From the NCBI GenBank assembly GCA_024697225.1, contig JAILGA010000115.1:1-44744 (forward strand): DNA of 44,744 bases. The letters run 5' to 3'. Shown here one piece after another: positions 8,267-16,870 of the stretch (its first letter is position 1; each line of letters begins with the position of its first letter). Under the pieces are notes generated by a model that saw only the letters and a list, made by a program, of their open reading frames with translations, was not told the origin of the DNA and did no database searches. The position numbers were made by a program, and so were the translations under genes. This DNA is from Lachnospiraceae bacterium (lineage in GTDB: Bacteria > Bacillota > Clostridia > Lachnospirales > Lachnospiraceae).

Positions 8267-9424
8267 ATGTGGAAGACGTTATTTAGCAAACTTAAGAGTA
8301 TCGACTATCTGCTTCTCATTTTGTGCAGTGCGCTCACTGTCATCGGCATTATTTCGATATACAGTGCCGATGAGAGTACCGCCGTACATCAGTTTCACGG
8401 TTTCCTTGGAGGGCTCGCCATTGCAGTCATTGTTGCCTTTTTTGATTATCACTTCATACTGAGATTCCGCTGGATCTACTATATCGCGAACATAGTGCTT
8501 CTTGTTCTCGTCCTCACCATCGGCGTATCCTCACATAACGCACAGAGATGGTTGAATATAGGCGGATTCCAGTTCCAGCCGGCCGAGCTTGCAAAGCTGT
8601 TGTTGATTTTGTTTTATGCTTCGTTTATCATGAAGAACAGCGAGCGGATAAAGAATGTTTTTTTTGACTTAATATGTCTGGGACTTGTGATACCGCCCAT
8701 ATTTCTGGTGTACAGACAGCCCGATCTGTCCACAAGTATAATGCTTGCAACGATATTTGTGTGCGTTATGTTCATCGGGGGCATAAGCTCAGGGCTTGTG
8801 GCGGCAATGTCGGCCGCGGCGATGGTCGGTGTACCGGTTGTATTCTATCTTGCGCTTATGCCGGATTCACCGATAGTGAGGCCCTTCCAGCAGCGAAGGA
8901 TACTCGCATGGCTACATCCAGAGGAATATGCGATGACGGAGGCTTACCAGACAATGAACTCGCTCATGGCTATCGGCTCCGGACAGCTCCACGGAAAGGG
9001 CTTTGATACAAACGAAATGAGTTCGGTCCTGAGCGGCGGCTATATATCTGAATCGCAGACGGACTTTATCTTTACGATAATAGGAGAGGAATTCGGATTT
9101 ATCGGTGCCTGCTCCGTAATACTGCTGATACTCGGAATAGCGATCGACTGTCTGATAATAGCATCAAGGGCAAATGACCTCGGCGGCAAGCTTATCCCGA
9201 CCGGTATGGCTGTATGGATAGGCTTTCAGGGCTTCCTGAACATAGGGGTTGCCACAGGGGTTATGCCCAATACTGGTATTCCGCTTCCCTTTGTGTCTTC
9301 GGGACTTACTTCACTCTGGTCCATATACGCGGGTATCGGATGCGTGCTGAGTGTGCGAATGCGGCAGGATGACCCGCATTGGGCGGTTTACCAGCGCGAA
9401 GAGCTTTATGATATGAGAATGTGA
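8267..9424 (+). CDS. rodA: Peptidoglycan glycosyltransferase RodA (SEDS family)
   Basis: The 385-residue polytopic membrane protein belongs to the SEDS family. It carries FQFQPAELAKL, YRQPDLSTS, the GSGQLHGKGF loop, QTDFIFTIIGEEFGFIG, and the C-terminal GVMPNTGIPLPFVSSGLTS signature. RodA polymerises lipid II into glycan strands and works as a pair with the PBP2 encoded immediately upstream. The ATG has only a modest ribosome site. The stop overlaps the following carboxypeptidase gene as GTGA, so the operon continues. Confidence 0.95.
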   Translation: MWKTLFSKLKSIDYLLLILCSALTVIGIISIYSADESTAVHQFHGFLGGLAIAVIVAFFDYHFILRFRWIYYIANIVLLVLVLTIGVSSHNAQRWLNIGGFQFQPAELAKLLLILFYASFIMKNSERIKNVFFDLICLGLVIPPIFLVYRQPDLSTSIMLATIFVCVMFIGGISSGLVAAMSAAAMVGVPVVFYLALMPDSPIVRPFQQRRILAWLHPEEYAMTEAYQTMNSLMAIGSGQLHGKGFDTNEMSSVLSGGYISESQTDFIFTIIGEEFGFIGACSVILLILGIAIDCLIIASRANDLGGKLIPTGMAVWIGFQGFLNIGVATGVMPNTGIPLPFVSSGLTSLWSIYAGIGCVLSVRMRQDDPHWAVYQREELYDMRM

Positions 9425-10392
9425 GAATCGTGAAAAAGACCGTAATATCCAAATTTAAATCAATTATCGCGGCTTCGCTTGTAATCCCGCTCATATTATG
9501 CGGATGCGGAAGTGCGTCTCCGCTTCCATACGAGCCGGTACTTAACAGTGCAACTACACCGCGCACGGCTTCCTTTTATGCTGAAAAACTGTGCGTGCCT
9601 GACGGAGATGTACCGAGGGCGGATCTGGAGTTCGGCGAGGATATCTGTGCTGGACTTTTCTGTGTGACGACGGGTGAGACAAGATATGCCAAGGACGTAT
9701 ATGAAAAGATCAATCCCGCAAGCCTCACAAAGATAATGACGGCTCTCGTGGCGATTGAGAACGGTGACCTCACCAAGACAATAACCGCCTCGGCCAATGT
9801 CAATATCCAGGAGAAGGGCGCCCAGAAGCTCGGGATCAACGAGGGCGACCGGATGACACTGGATCAGGCACTCCACATAATGCTCATTTACTCCGCAAAC
9901 GATGTGGCAGTCATGATAGCCGAGAACATTGCCGGGAGTGTGGACAGATTCGCACAGCTTATGAACGAAAGAGCAGGGTCACTTGGCGCGACGGGATGCC
10001 ATTTTGTCAATCCTCACGGGCTGACGGACCGTGAGCATTATGTTACCGCCTATGATCTCTATCTTATATTCAATGAGGCCATGTCATATAAAGAGTTCCG
10101 GGATATCATTGACACTCCGCAGTATATCTCATCCTACCGCACTGCGGACGGAACCGAAGTTGCGATTGATATCAGAAATACCAACGCGTATCTTTCCGGT
10201 GAGATGGAGATTCCCGAGGGCGTCACCGTAATCGGCGGCAAGACAGGTACCACAGCTGCCGCGGGGCATTGCCTGATTATGCTTTCCAGTGATTCGGCGG
10301 GCAATGAATATGTGTCGCTTGTAATGAAGGAGCCGGAAACCAGAACGCTTTATACAGATATGACAAGGATTCTCCGGCTCATTAACGAATAG
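9421..10392 (+). CDS. D-alanyl-D-alanine carboxypeptidase, predicted lipoprotein
   Basis: The 323-residue peptidase S11 enzyme has the three active-site motifs Ser101-L-T-K104, Ser158-A-N160 and K274-T-G-T. It trims the terminal D-Ala from pentapeptide stems and so limits cross-linking. The N-terminus is a signal peptide ending in a lipobox-like L-C-G-C, with lipidation at Cys29, so it is probably tethered to the outer membrane face. It lacks the long C-terminal domain and amphipathic helix of PBP5/DacA types. The start is GTG at 9421, overlapping the rodA stop; a second GTG at 9430 is possible. It is the last gene of the elongasome operon. Confidence 0.9.
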   Translation: MRIVKKTVISKFKSIIAASLVIPLILCGCGSASPLPYEPVLNSATTPRTASFYAEKLCVPDGDVPRADLEFGEDICAGLFCVTTGETRYAKDVYEKINPASLTKIMTALVAIENGDLTKTITASANVNIQEKGAQKLGINEGDRMTLDQALHIMLIYSANDVAVMIAENIAGSVDRFAQLMNERAGSLGATGCHFVNPHGLTDREHYVTAYDLYLIFNEAMSYKEFRDIIDTPQYISSYRTADGTEVAIDIRNTNAYLSGEMEIPEGVTVIGGKTGTTAAAGHCLIMLSSDSAGNEYVSLVMKEPETRTLYTDMTRILRLINE

Positions 10393-10414
10393 TGCCATTA
10401 AGAAATTTTATCTG

Positions 10415-10443
10415 TTGTCTTTTTCCCGATTACGGGTTATAAT
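10415..10443 (+). promoter_or_regulatory. Sigma-A type promoter for the P-loop/HlyD gene pair
   Basis: TTGTCT (10415-10420), a 17-base spacer and a perfect TATAAT (10438-10443) lie in an AT-rich gap. A strong GAGGAGG (10474-10480) and ATG at 10488 follow. Confidence 0.8.
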
Positions 10444-10487
10444 TCTTTTTACAATATTTTATTTTGTACATTTGAGGAGGAAACGGC

Positions 10488-10907
10488 ATGGTTCAGCTTA
10501 TTGTAGGCAAAAAGGGCAAGGGTAAAACAAAATGCCTTCTTGACAAGGTAAATGAAGAAGTTAAAAACATTCTGGGTAATGTCGTATTTCTTGACAAAAA
10601 CACCAAGCACATGTACGAGCTTAATAACAAGATCCGCCTGATAGATGTCCACGAATTCGGTATCGAATCCACCGAGGCTTTTATCGGTTTTGTTGCAGGC
10701 ATCATCTCACAGGATCATGACTTACAGCAGATCTATATGGACAGCTTTCTTGATATATCCTGTCTCGGAGACGGTGATATATCTGCGACTGTTGCAAAAC
10801 TGGAAAAGCTTTCCGAGAAATACAGCATCGATATGATCCTCAGCATATCGACAGATAAGCAGGATATCCCGGAGAATCTTAAGTCCAGCGTTATCATCTC
10901 CCTTTGA
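10488..10907 (+). CDS. Small P-loop NTPase-like protein of unknown function
   Basis: The 139-residue soluble protein opens with a Walker A motif, GKKGKGKTK (about 7-15), right after a hydrophobic beta strand (VQLIV). A possible second strand with acidic residues is FLDISCLGD (about 86-94), and MILSIS comes near the C-terminus. It is short for a full P-loop fold. I do not recognise the family beyond P-loop NTPase; such proteins are sometimes loosely labelled PilT-like. It has its own promoter and a strong ribosome site, overlaps the HlyD-like gene by TTGA, and lies two genes before sepF. A link to division or envelope assembly is an inference from position only. Confidence 0.75.
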   Translation: MVQLIVGKKGKGKTKCLLDKVNEEVKNILGNVVFLDKNTKHMYELNNKIRLIDVHEFGIESTEAFIGFVAGIISQDHDLQQIYMDSFLDISCLGDGDISATVAKLEKLSEKYSIDMILSISTDKQDIPENLKSSVIISL

Positions 10908-12292
10908 GTACCCAGAGTAAGATAACGAAATACCCGCGGGGTATTCCCAATAACATAGGATTTATCATTTTTGCAGTCATCCTCGTATACCTGCTCATAT
11001 GTATAGTCAGTTATATGGGCTCAAAGCATGTGACAGGTTACGAGGTCAAAGAGGGTTCTCTCTCTCTTGATAATGTATATCAGGGCATAGCTCTCAGGGA
11101 TGAGACGATCGTAACGAGCGACGGCGCGGGTTATGTCAATTATTTTGCTACCGAGGGCAAAAGAGTTGCCGTCGGTAATCTTGTTTATACCATTGATTCC
11201 TCTGGAAGGCTGATAGATTATCTGAACGCTGAGAGTGCCGATTCGCCGAGGCTAACTTCGGCCGATCTGGGAGAGCTCAGGACACAGATAGTGACCTACA
11301 CGGAGGGATTTTCGCCCGATCATTTCAATTCTGTATATGATTTCAAGCTAAGTCTTGACGGAACCGTTCAAAAGCTTACAAACAGCAATATCCTGCAGAA
11401 TATTCTGTCTTTAAATGAGGGCGAGTCCCTTAATTCCATCAACTATAAAAACTCACAGGATTCGGGGGTCGTGGTTTATTCAACGGACGGATTTGAGGAT
11501 CTCGATTTTGAACAGATAAGTGCATCGGTATTTGACAACGAGGAGTATACCAAGAACCAGCTTGTCGGAAATGCGCTGGTTGAGGCCGGAGATCCCGTAT
11601 ATAAGCTCATCACCTCAGAGGACTGGTCGGTCGCGATAAAGGTTGATAGCGAGGAGCGGGCAAAAGAGCTCGCGGACATGTCCTATGTGAGAGTAAGATT
11701 CCTGAAAAATCAGGATGAGAGCTGGGCCAGTGTAAGCGAACATATCGATGAAAAAGGTGATGCCTTTGTTCTCCTGACATTTAATAATTCAATGTCCACC
11801 TTCTGTACAGACCGCTATCTGAATATTGAACTTGAACTCAATGACGAGAAAGGGCTGAAAATTCCCAATTCCGCGATAGTTGAAAAGGAATTCTTCGTCA
11901 TTCCGGCAGGTTATATAACCTCAAGCGGCGGCAAAGACGGTGTTCTGAGGCAGATATATCTGGAGGACGGAAGCCAGTCCACGGAATTTGTGGAAACCAC
12001 CATATACAATTCGACAGAAACCGAGGTATATCTGGATCAGTCGGTATTACGGAGCGGCGACAGGATAGTCAGGCCCGAATCAACATCAACCTATACCGTG
12101 GCGAGGGAGGAGTCAATGATCGGCGTGTATAACATAAATAAAGGATATGCCGATTTCAGGAGGATCCGGATACTGTATCAGAACGATGAGTACGCCATCG
12201 TGGAGCCCGGCACAACGTACGGCCTGAGCGTATATGACCATATCGTGCTCGACACTACTACGGTTGATGAGAACGAACTGATTTTCGAATAA
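10904..12292 (+). CDS. HlyD-like membrane-anchored adaptor protein
   Basis: The 462-residue protein has an N-terminal membrane helix (about 18-38, FIIFAVILVYLLICIVSYMG) and then a large extracytoplasmic part. The part includes a biotinyl-lipoyl/HlyD-like piece (DGAGYVNYFATEGKRVAVGNLVYTID, about 68-93), a long middle region and a beta-rich C-terminal domain (KIPNSAIVEKEFFVIP). This is the plan of membrane fusion proteins, but no ABC or outer-membrane partner is adjacent, and a Gram-positive has no outer membrane. The start is a TTG overlapping the previous stop. Its position before sepF is, as far as I recall, shared by many Clostridia, which suggests an envelope or septal role. Confidence 0.78.
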   Translation: MSTQSKITKYPRGIPNNIGFIIFAVILVYLLICIVSYMGSKHVTGYEVKEGSLSLDNVYQGIALRDETIVTSDGAGYVNYFATEGKRVAVGNLVYTIDSSGRLIDYLNAESADSPRLTSADLGELRTQIVTYTEGFSPDHFNSVYDFKLSLDGTVQKLTNSNILQNILSLNEGESLNSINYKNSQDSGVVVYSTDGFEDLDFEQISASVFDNEEYTKNQLVGNALVEAGDPVYKLITSEDWSVAIKVDSEERAKELADMSYVRVRFLKNQDESWASVSEHIDEKGDAFVLLTFNNSMSTFCTDRYLNIELELNDEKGLKIPNSAIVEKEFFVIPAGYITSSGGKDGVLRQIYLEDGSQSTEFVETTIYNSTETEVYLDQSVLRSGDRIVRPESTSTYTVAREESMIGVYNINKGYADFRRIRILYQNDEYAIVEPGTTYGLSVYDHIVLDTTTVDENELIFE

Positions 12293-12301
12293 GCCTCGCT
12301 A

Positions 12302-12330
12302 TTGACAATTCACAATATTTATCCGATAAT
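12302..12330 (+). promoter_or_regulatory. Promoter for sepF
   Basis: A perfect -35 TTGACA (12302-12307), a 17-base spacer and -10 GATAAT (12325-12330) lie in the 78-base gap before sepF. The site before the ATG is an odd GGGGG (12359-12363) rather than AGGAGG, so translation initiation may be non-canonical or moderate. Confidence 0.8.
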
Positions 12331-12370
12331 ATTTGTTTGTTAAAAAAGCAAATTATCTGGGGGTTTTGAA

Positions 12371-12928
12371 ATGGCCGGAAAAAAAGGAGTACTTGATCTT
12401 ATAATTAACAAGCTTCATATGAGTGAAGATGAAGAGGGCGGTTATTACGACGACGACGAGGATGATCCTTATTACGACGAGGCAAGTGCAGCACCGGAAC
12501 CCTCCTACAGCAGACAGTCCTCTTCAAAAGCAGATCCCGATGACCGCGACATTGACAGGATACCTGAAAAGCCTGCAAAAAAAGCATCATCCAGATCTAT
12601 CGCAGCACCTGTAAAAGGATTTAGGAGGAGCGGAAATACCATGAATGCCGGCGGAATGGAAGTAAAAGTTAAGAAACCTGCGTCATTTGATGAGGTGACC
12701 GATATAACAGACACTCTTCTGTCTAATATGACGGTTGTGCTGAATCTCGAAGGACTTGATATGGATGTCGCTCAGAGGATAATCGACTTCACTTTCGGTG
12801 CGGCTTATGCAGTAGAAGGTCATCATCAGCAGATATCCAGATACATATTTGTCATCACTCCTGCAAGTGTTGATATCTCCGGAGACTTTCAGGAGCTTAT
12901 CTCAGGCATCGGTCAGGGAGGTTTTTGA
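12371..12928 (+). CDS. sepF: Cell division protein SepF
   Basis: The 185-residue protein has the SepF plan: an N-terminal amphipathic stretch that can bind membrane (about 3-18), an acidic Asp/Glu/Tyr-rich and Ser/Pro linker (about 19-90), and the C-terminal SepF domain (about 97-180; FDEVTDITDTLL, VVLNLEGLDMDVAQRIIDF, FVITP). SepF anchors and bundles FtsZ at the septum, alongside or in place of FtsA. It has its own promoter and is followed by a strong terminator, so it can be made as a monocistronic message. Confidence 0.95.
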   Translation: MAGKKGVLDLIINKLHMSEDEEGGYYDDDEDDPYYDEASAAPEPSYSRQSSSKADPDDRDIDRIPEKPAKKASSRSIAAPVKGFRRSGNTMNAGGMEVKVKKPASFDEVTDITDTLLSNMTVVLNLEGLDMDVAQRIIDFTFGAAYAVEGHHQQISRYIFVITPASVDISGDFQELISGIGQGGF

Positions 12929-12981
12929 CAGGCCGGCAGATGATCTTTTGCCAGAGCTGAACGATCATAGTTTACAAACCC

Positions 12982-13018
12982 GGTTCCACTTATTCAATGA
13001 GGTGGAACCTGTTTTTTT
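12982..13018 (+). terminator. Rho-independent terminator after sepF
   Basis: An 8-bp perfect stem GGTTCCAC / GTGGAACC (12982-12989 with 13002-13009), a 12-base loop and a T7 run (13012-13018) lie 53 bases after the sepF stop. Confidence 0.92.
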
Positions 13019-13056
13019 AGAAGGCTTATTGATGGTCTTGAAAGGATACATTTTTC

Positions 13057-14139
13057 ATGAACGATCTATCTGTCAGTTATGAGGGCAGACCCTGTTACGA
13101 CATAGTTTTTGATAACAGCTTCGAAATTCTTGCACAGAAGCTTTCTGATCTCGGCTTCTTGGGGCGCCGCGTTGCCGTGATAACCGACAGCAAAGTGAGC
13201 GGGCTTTATCTTAAGGAGCTGACGGACGCTGTTTCATCCGTGTCCGGTAATGTGTTTTCATATGTGTTTAAAGCCGGCGAAGAGAGTAAGAACCTCGATA
13301 CTATCGCGGATATCTATGATTTTCTGATAAAAAACCGCTTTGACAGGAAAGATGTGCTCATAGCACTGGGCGGCGGTGTGTGCGGCGATATGACGGGTTA
13401 TGCCGCAGCGACATATTTAAGGGGTATATCATTTATACAGATTCCGACCACATTGCTTTCGCAGTGTGATTCATCCATAGGCGGCAAGACAGGGGTGGAT
13501 TTCAAGGGCTACAAAAACATGGTCGGTGCTTTTTATATGCCGAAACTTGTACTCATGAACATGAAAACGCTTCTTACGCTTGATGAAAGACAGTTTGCGG
13601 CAGGTTTTGCGGAAGTGATCAAACACGGACTGATAGCGGACAGCGGTTATTTTGACTGGCTATGCGGCAACAGATCAGAGATAACAGGCCGAAATGAAGG
13701 CATACTGTCAGAAATGATAAGAACCAGCTGCGGGATAAAGCGCGACGTTGTGGAAAAGGATCCGAAGGAGAGCGGCCTAAGGATGATATTGAATTTTGGC
13801 CACACTATAGGCCACGCTGTCGAGAAATACTGCGATTTTAACCTGCTACACGGAGAATGCGTCTCTCTGGGAATGTGTGCGGCTGCGGCGATCTCAAAAG
13901 AGCGCGGGATGCTTAAGGAAGAGGATGTCAGACGCATAACCGATGCCTTCACTGCCTTTAAAATGCCGACAAGGAGAGAGGGTATCGATCCAAAAAGGAT
14001 AGCAGAGCTTGTCAAATCCGACAAAAAAGCCGACAACGGCAGGATCAGGTTCATACTGCTTGACGGGATCGGCTCTGCCGAAATTGTATATGATATAACC
14101 GACGAAGAGATTATTAAAGGGGTAGAGGTCATTTCCTGA
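13057..14139 (+). CDS. aroB: 3-dehydroquinate synthase
   Basis: The 360-residue enzyme catalyses the second step of the shikimate pathway, converting DAHP to 3-dehydroquinate with NAD and a divalent metal. Visible signatures are the nucleotide-binding GGGVCGDMTGYAAATY (105-120), PTTLLSQCDSSIGGKTG (130-146), and the metal ligands Glu186, His249 (in FGHTIGH) and His265. The length is normal. The start is ATG at 13057 behind AAAGGA. It follows the sepF terminator and overlaps lspA by one base. No promoter with a clear spacing was found in the short gap. Confidence 0.96.
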   Translation: MNDLSVSYEGRPCYDIVFDNSFEILAQKLSDLGFLGRRVAVITDSKVSGLYLKELTDAVSSVSGNVFSYVFKAGEESKNLDTIADIYDFLIKNRFDRKDVLIALGGGVCGDMTGYAAATYLRGISFIQIPTTLLSQCDSSIGGKTGVDFKGYKNMVGAFYMPKLVLMNMKTLLTLDERQFAAGFAEVIKHGLIADSGYFDWLCGNRSEITGRNEGILSEMIRTSCGIKRDVVEKDPKESGLRMILNFGHTIGHAVEKYCDFNLLHGECVSLGMCAAAAISKERGMLKEEDVRRITDAFTAFKMPTRREGIDPKRIAELVKSDKKADNGRIRFILLDGIGSAEIVYDITDEEIIKGVEVIS

Positions 14140-14678
14140 TGTTTCATCTTAGTAAGAGAAAAAAGAAATTCCTGATATTTGATCTGTGTCTTGTGATACT
14201 CCTGATAGGACTTGATCAGGCAAGCAAGATGATCGCGACTTCCAAACTCAAGGACAGACCCGCCGTATCCCTCATACACGGTATCCTTGAGCTGAATTAT
14301 CTCGAGAATAAGGGCGCAGCCTTCGGTGTGCTGCAGGATCAGAAGTTCTTTCTTGTACTGATAGCAGTTCTGATCCTGTTTATGATCTGTTATATACTGC
14401 TCATAGTTCCTGATGAAAAGAAATACAACCCCATCCATATCCTGCTTGCTCTTCTTTCTGCCGGGGCCATAGGAAACATGATAGACAGACTGATCAACGG
14501 ATATGTCGTTGATTTTATCTACTTTGTGATAATCAATTTCCCCATATTCAATGTTGCGGACATATATGTCACAGTCTCCTGTGCAGTACTGGTGCTTTTG
14601 TTTCTCTTTTATTACAATGAGCACGATCTGGCTTTCATCAGTATCACAAGACAGGACAGATTCCGAGAGATGAAATGA
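14139..14678 (+). CDS. lspA: Lipoprotein signal peptidase (signal peptidase II)
   Basis: The 179-residue membrane protein has four helices and a basic N-terminus. Family motifs are NKGAAFG (57-63), GNMIDRLINGYVVDF (112-126) and FNVADIYV (137-144), which supply the aspartate dyad, probably Asp116 and Asp141. It cleaves the signal peptide of prolipoproteins after lipidation of the +1 cysteine. The lipoprotein carboxypeptidase at 9421 is a likely local substrate. It is coupled to aroB (stop-start TGATG) and to rluD (ATGA). Confidence 0.96.
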   Translation: MFHLSKRKKKFLIFDLCLVILLIGLDQASKMIATSKLKDRPAVSLIHGILELNYLENKGAAFGVLQDQKFFLVLIAVLILFMICYILLIVPDEKKYNPIHILLALLSAGAIGNMIDRLINGYVVDFIYFVIINFPIFNVADIYVTVSCAVLVLLFLFYYNEHDLAFISITRQDRFREMK

Positions 14679-15625
14679 ACAGATATGTCTTCAACGTGGA
14701 TGAGGAGCAGGCAGGCGAGCGGCTTGACGTGCTCCTTGCTGTTCTTTATCCCGAAAAGTCACGTTCTTCCATAAAAAAACTTATAGAGAACGGTATGGTA
14801 AATATGCTCGGCCCTGATGGCGAAGAGATTTTGTCAAAGCAGCTCAAACCGTCTTATCAGGTGAAAGAGGACGATCGCATCCTGCTCGAGATCCCGCCTG
14901 ACGAATTCCCTGAAGCAGTGCCGGAGGATATTCCTCTCGATATTCTCTACGAGGATGATGATCTTATCGTTGTCAACAAGCCCAAAGGCATGGTGGTCCA
15001 TCCGGCGCCTGGACATTCATCGGGCACACTGGTCAATGCAGTACTGTTTCATTGCGGCGGCTCACTATCAGGTATCGGAGGTGTCCTGCGTCCGGGCATA
15101 GTGCACAGGATCGACAGGGATACCACCGGTTCTGTGATCATATGCAAAAATGACAGGTCCCATGCAGGAATAGCCGCCCAGCTTGCCGACCACAGTCTTG
15201 GCAGGGAATACCACGCACTGGTGATCGGACGGATGCCGTCTGAGGATGGTACGGTCGATGCTCCGATCGCACGAAGCAAAACTGACAGGAAAAAGATGGC
15301 AGTGTGTGCCGCGGGTTCAGGGAAACGCGCTGTCACACATTATCATGTTTTGCGATACTTTCCGGATGACAATATCAGCTATATTTCCTGCAGGCTTGAG
15401 ACCGGCAGGACTCATCAGATCAGGGTACATATGTCTCACATTCATCATCCGGTTCTCAATGACGAAGTATATGGGGGAGTGATCAGGACGCGGTTCAAGC
15501 TGCCGCAGGGGCAGTGTCTTCACGCAAAGACGCTGGATTTCATTCATCCGGTCAGCGGTGAAACGGTATCAACCGATGCACCGCTGCCGGAATATTTTTC
15601 ACATCTGCTGGAAGTTCTGAGATGA
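14675..15625 (+). CDS. rluD: RluD-type ribosomal large subunit pseudouridine synthase
   Basis: The 316-residue protein has an N-terminal S4 RNA-binding domain (about 14-75) and an RsuA/RluA catalytic domain. The catalytic aspartate is Asp147 in HRIDRDTTG, and VVNKPKGMVVHPAPGH (99-114) and GRTHQIRVH are also typical. It converts specific uridines of 23S rRNA to pseudouridine. The exact target positions cannot be read from sequence, so RluD rather than another RluA member is tentative. The lspA-rluD order is standard in Firmicutes, with an ATGA overlap here. Confidence 0.93.
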   Translation: MNRYVFNVDEEQAGERLDVLLAVLYPEKSRSSIKKLIENGMVNMLGPDGEEILSKQLKPSYQVKEDDRILLEIPPDEFPEAVPEDIPLDILYEDDDLIVVNKPKGMVVHPAPGHSSGTLVNAVLFHCGGSLSGIGGVLRPGIVHRIDRDTTGSVIICKNDRSHAGIAAQLADHSLGREYHALVIGRMPSEDGTVDAPIARSKTDRKKMAVCAAGSGKRAVTHYHVLRYFPDDNISYISCRLETGRTHQIRVHMSHIHHPVLNDEVYGGVIRTRFKLPQGQCLHAKTLDFIHPVSGETVSTDAPLPEYFSHLLEVLR

Positions 15626-15689
15626 CGGATAATATCTCAGAAAAAACACTGAATACCTGATATTTTAGCTTACAGGTTTCTGCCGGAGA

Positions 15690-16304
15690 TTAATAAAGGC
15701 GCAATACGCCGAAAACCTTGCCCAGGATCTCACAATTATCGACTATGATGGGCTCCATGGTATCATTCTCAGGCTGGAGCCTTATGTGACCCTTCTCTTT
15801 GTAAAAGGTCTTGACTGTCGCGGAATCATCGATCAGCGCCACCACCTGATCGCCGTTGTTTGCGGTATTACAGGACTGGACCAGAACCTTGTCACCGTCA
15901 AAGATACCTGCGTTTATCATGGACTCTCCGCGCACATTGAGAATGAAGGATTCACCCCTCGGGACAAAAGAGGCGGGCAGGGGTATGTATTCCTCGACAT
16001 TTTCTTCTGCGAGTATGGGAGCTCCCGCTGCAACCCGGCCGATGACAGGGAGGCTTGTGATCTCTGTCCTTACCATCTGGAAGCTGTCATCGCATATCTC
16101 TATGGCACGGGGTTTTGTGGGATCGCGCCTGATATAGCCGTTTTTTTCGAGTTTTTCGAGATGAGCATGTACGCTTGAGGTGGATTTGAGCTTTACCTTA
16201 TCGCAGATCTCCCGTACTGTGGGAGGATAGCCGTGCTCGAGTATCTCCTGCTTGATATATTCGAGTATTTCTTGCTGTTTGTTCGTGAGTGAACGGTCAG
16301 ACAT
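15690..16304 (-). CDS. lexA: SOS repressor LexA
   Basis: The 204-residue protein has a winged helix-turn-helix N-terminus (about 1-70, [23 protein letters not shown]) and a C-terminal S24 autoprotease domain. The self-cleavage site is Ala93-Gly94 and the catalytic dyad is Ser128 (RGESM) and Lys165. RecA-stimulated self-cleavage releases SOS genes. AAGGAGGT six bases before the ATG fixes the start. The promoter overlaps two imperfect LexA boxes, consistent with autoregulation. It lies convergent with rluD and downstream of the LysM gene on the same strand. Confidence 0.97.
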   Translation of the reverse strand: MSDRSLTNKQQEILEYIKQEILEHGYPPTVREICDKVKLKSTSSVHAHLEKLEKNGYIRRDPTKPRAIEICDDSFQMVRTEITSLPVIGRVAAGAPILAEENVEEYIPLPASFVPRGESFILNVRGESMINAGIFDGDKVLVQSCNTANNGDQVVALIDDSATVKTFYKEKGHIRLQPENDTMEPIIVDNCEILGKVFGVLRLY

Positions 16305-16340
16305 TTTTTACCTCCTTGCGTTGCGATTGTTTACTCATGT

Positions 16341-16368
16341 ATTATAACACATCCCGCAGCAGAAGCAA
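16341..16368 (-). promoter_or_regulatory. lexA promoter
   Basis: On the minus strand there is TTGCTT (16368-16363), a 16-base spacer and TATAAT (16346-16341) with an extended -10 TGT. Transcription would start near 16334, about 30 bases before the lexA ATG. Confidence 0.75.
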
Positions 16369-16392
16369 ACATACTTTCGGAAAATATGTTCG
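16366..16392 (-). promoter_or_regulatory. Pair of imperfect LexA boxes at the lexA promoter
   Basis: CAAACATACTTTCG (16366-16379) and GGAAAATATGTTCG (16379-16392), read on the plus strand, each match CGAAC-N4-GTTCG with two mismatches. They share one base. The first overlaps the lexA -35 element, so binding would block the promoter. Confidence 0.6.
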
Positions 16393-16432
16393 ACTGATCC
16401 GTATAAGTTACAGATCAGTGAACTGCTATTAT

Positions 16433-16825
16433 CTAGCGGAATTCATATGAGTAGTAAGGAACTACCAGATTCGTGCCTGCGAGAGGAAGCTCGTCCTCTT
16501 CAAGATGATTTATGGAGCGGATCTCACCGGCAAGCCTGATCTCATCCGATGCGGAAGGCATTTCTCCGAGGGAACATGCGCTCTTTTTTGCAAGACTCTC
16601 CACTGTATCGGAGGGCAGCACCGCAACGCTCGTATAATACTTATAAACACGCGGACCGTTGTCATTGCTTGCATCCGATGGAACGGAACTGAGTGCAAAA
16701 ACCGATATTGAAAGGATGATGCCTGCAGCTGCCGTAAGCATCGCAATATGTATGCGCAGTTCGCGGTTTCTTCTCATACGGTTTCTTCTTACGCGCGTCT
16801 CATAATCGATCATTGTATTATTCAT
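16433..16825 (-). CDS. SOS-controlled LysM membrane protein, likely YneA-type division inhibitor
   Basis: The 130-residue protein has a short Arg-rich cytoplasmic N-terminus, one membrane helix (about 29-46) and an extracytoplasmic LysM-like domain (about 60-128; YYTSVAVLPSDTVESLAKK, ending GTNLVVPYYS). This is the YneA plan, a small LysM protein next to lexA that delays septation during the SOS response. The start at 16825 is chosen because GGGAGG lies eight bases upstream and because an earlier in-frame ATG (16858) lies inside a LexA box at the transcription start. It sits upstream of lexA on the same strand, whereas Bacillus has the two divergent. The function is inferred from architecture, position and operators. 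Confidence 0.8.
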   Translation of the reverse strand: MNNTMIDYETRVRRNRMRRNRELRIHIAMLTAAAGIILSISVFALSSVPSDASNDNGPRVYKYYTSVAVLPSDTVESLAKKSACSLGEMPSASDEIRLAGEIRSINHLEEDELPLAGTNLVVPYYSYEFR

Positions 16826-16851
16826 ATCCGGCACCTCCCAAACGCCTGTTC

Positions 16852-16865
16852 CGAACATCTGTTCG
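16852..16865 (-). promoter_or_regulatory. LexA (SOS) box at the predicted transcription start
   Basis: CGAACATCTGTTCG is a perfect match to the Gram-positive SOS consensus CGAAC-N4-GTTCG. It lies just downstream of the -10 at 16871-16876, covering the predicted start near 16864. Confidence 0.92.
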
Positions 16866-16870
16866 TTTGT

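Noticed and set aside
12849-13082. Open frame overlapping the end of sepF and the terminator
   Set aside because: It runs through a strong terminator hairpin, has no ribosome site and is out of frame with sepF, so it is spurious.
13647-14624. Long open frame on the minus strand (about 325 codons) opposite aroB and lspA
   Set aside because: aroB and lspA are unmistakable on the plus strand with intact catalytic motifs. The antisense frame has no recognisable domain and biased composition (Ser/Ile-rich runs), typical of a shadow.
15650-15680. Weak inverted repeat (ACCTG / CAGGT) between rluD and lexA as a bidirectional terminator
   Set aside because: The stem is five base pairs with a long AT loop and no T run on either strand.
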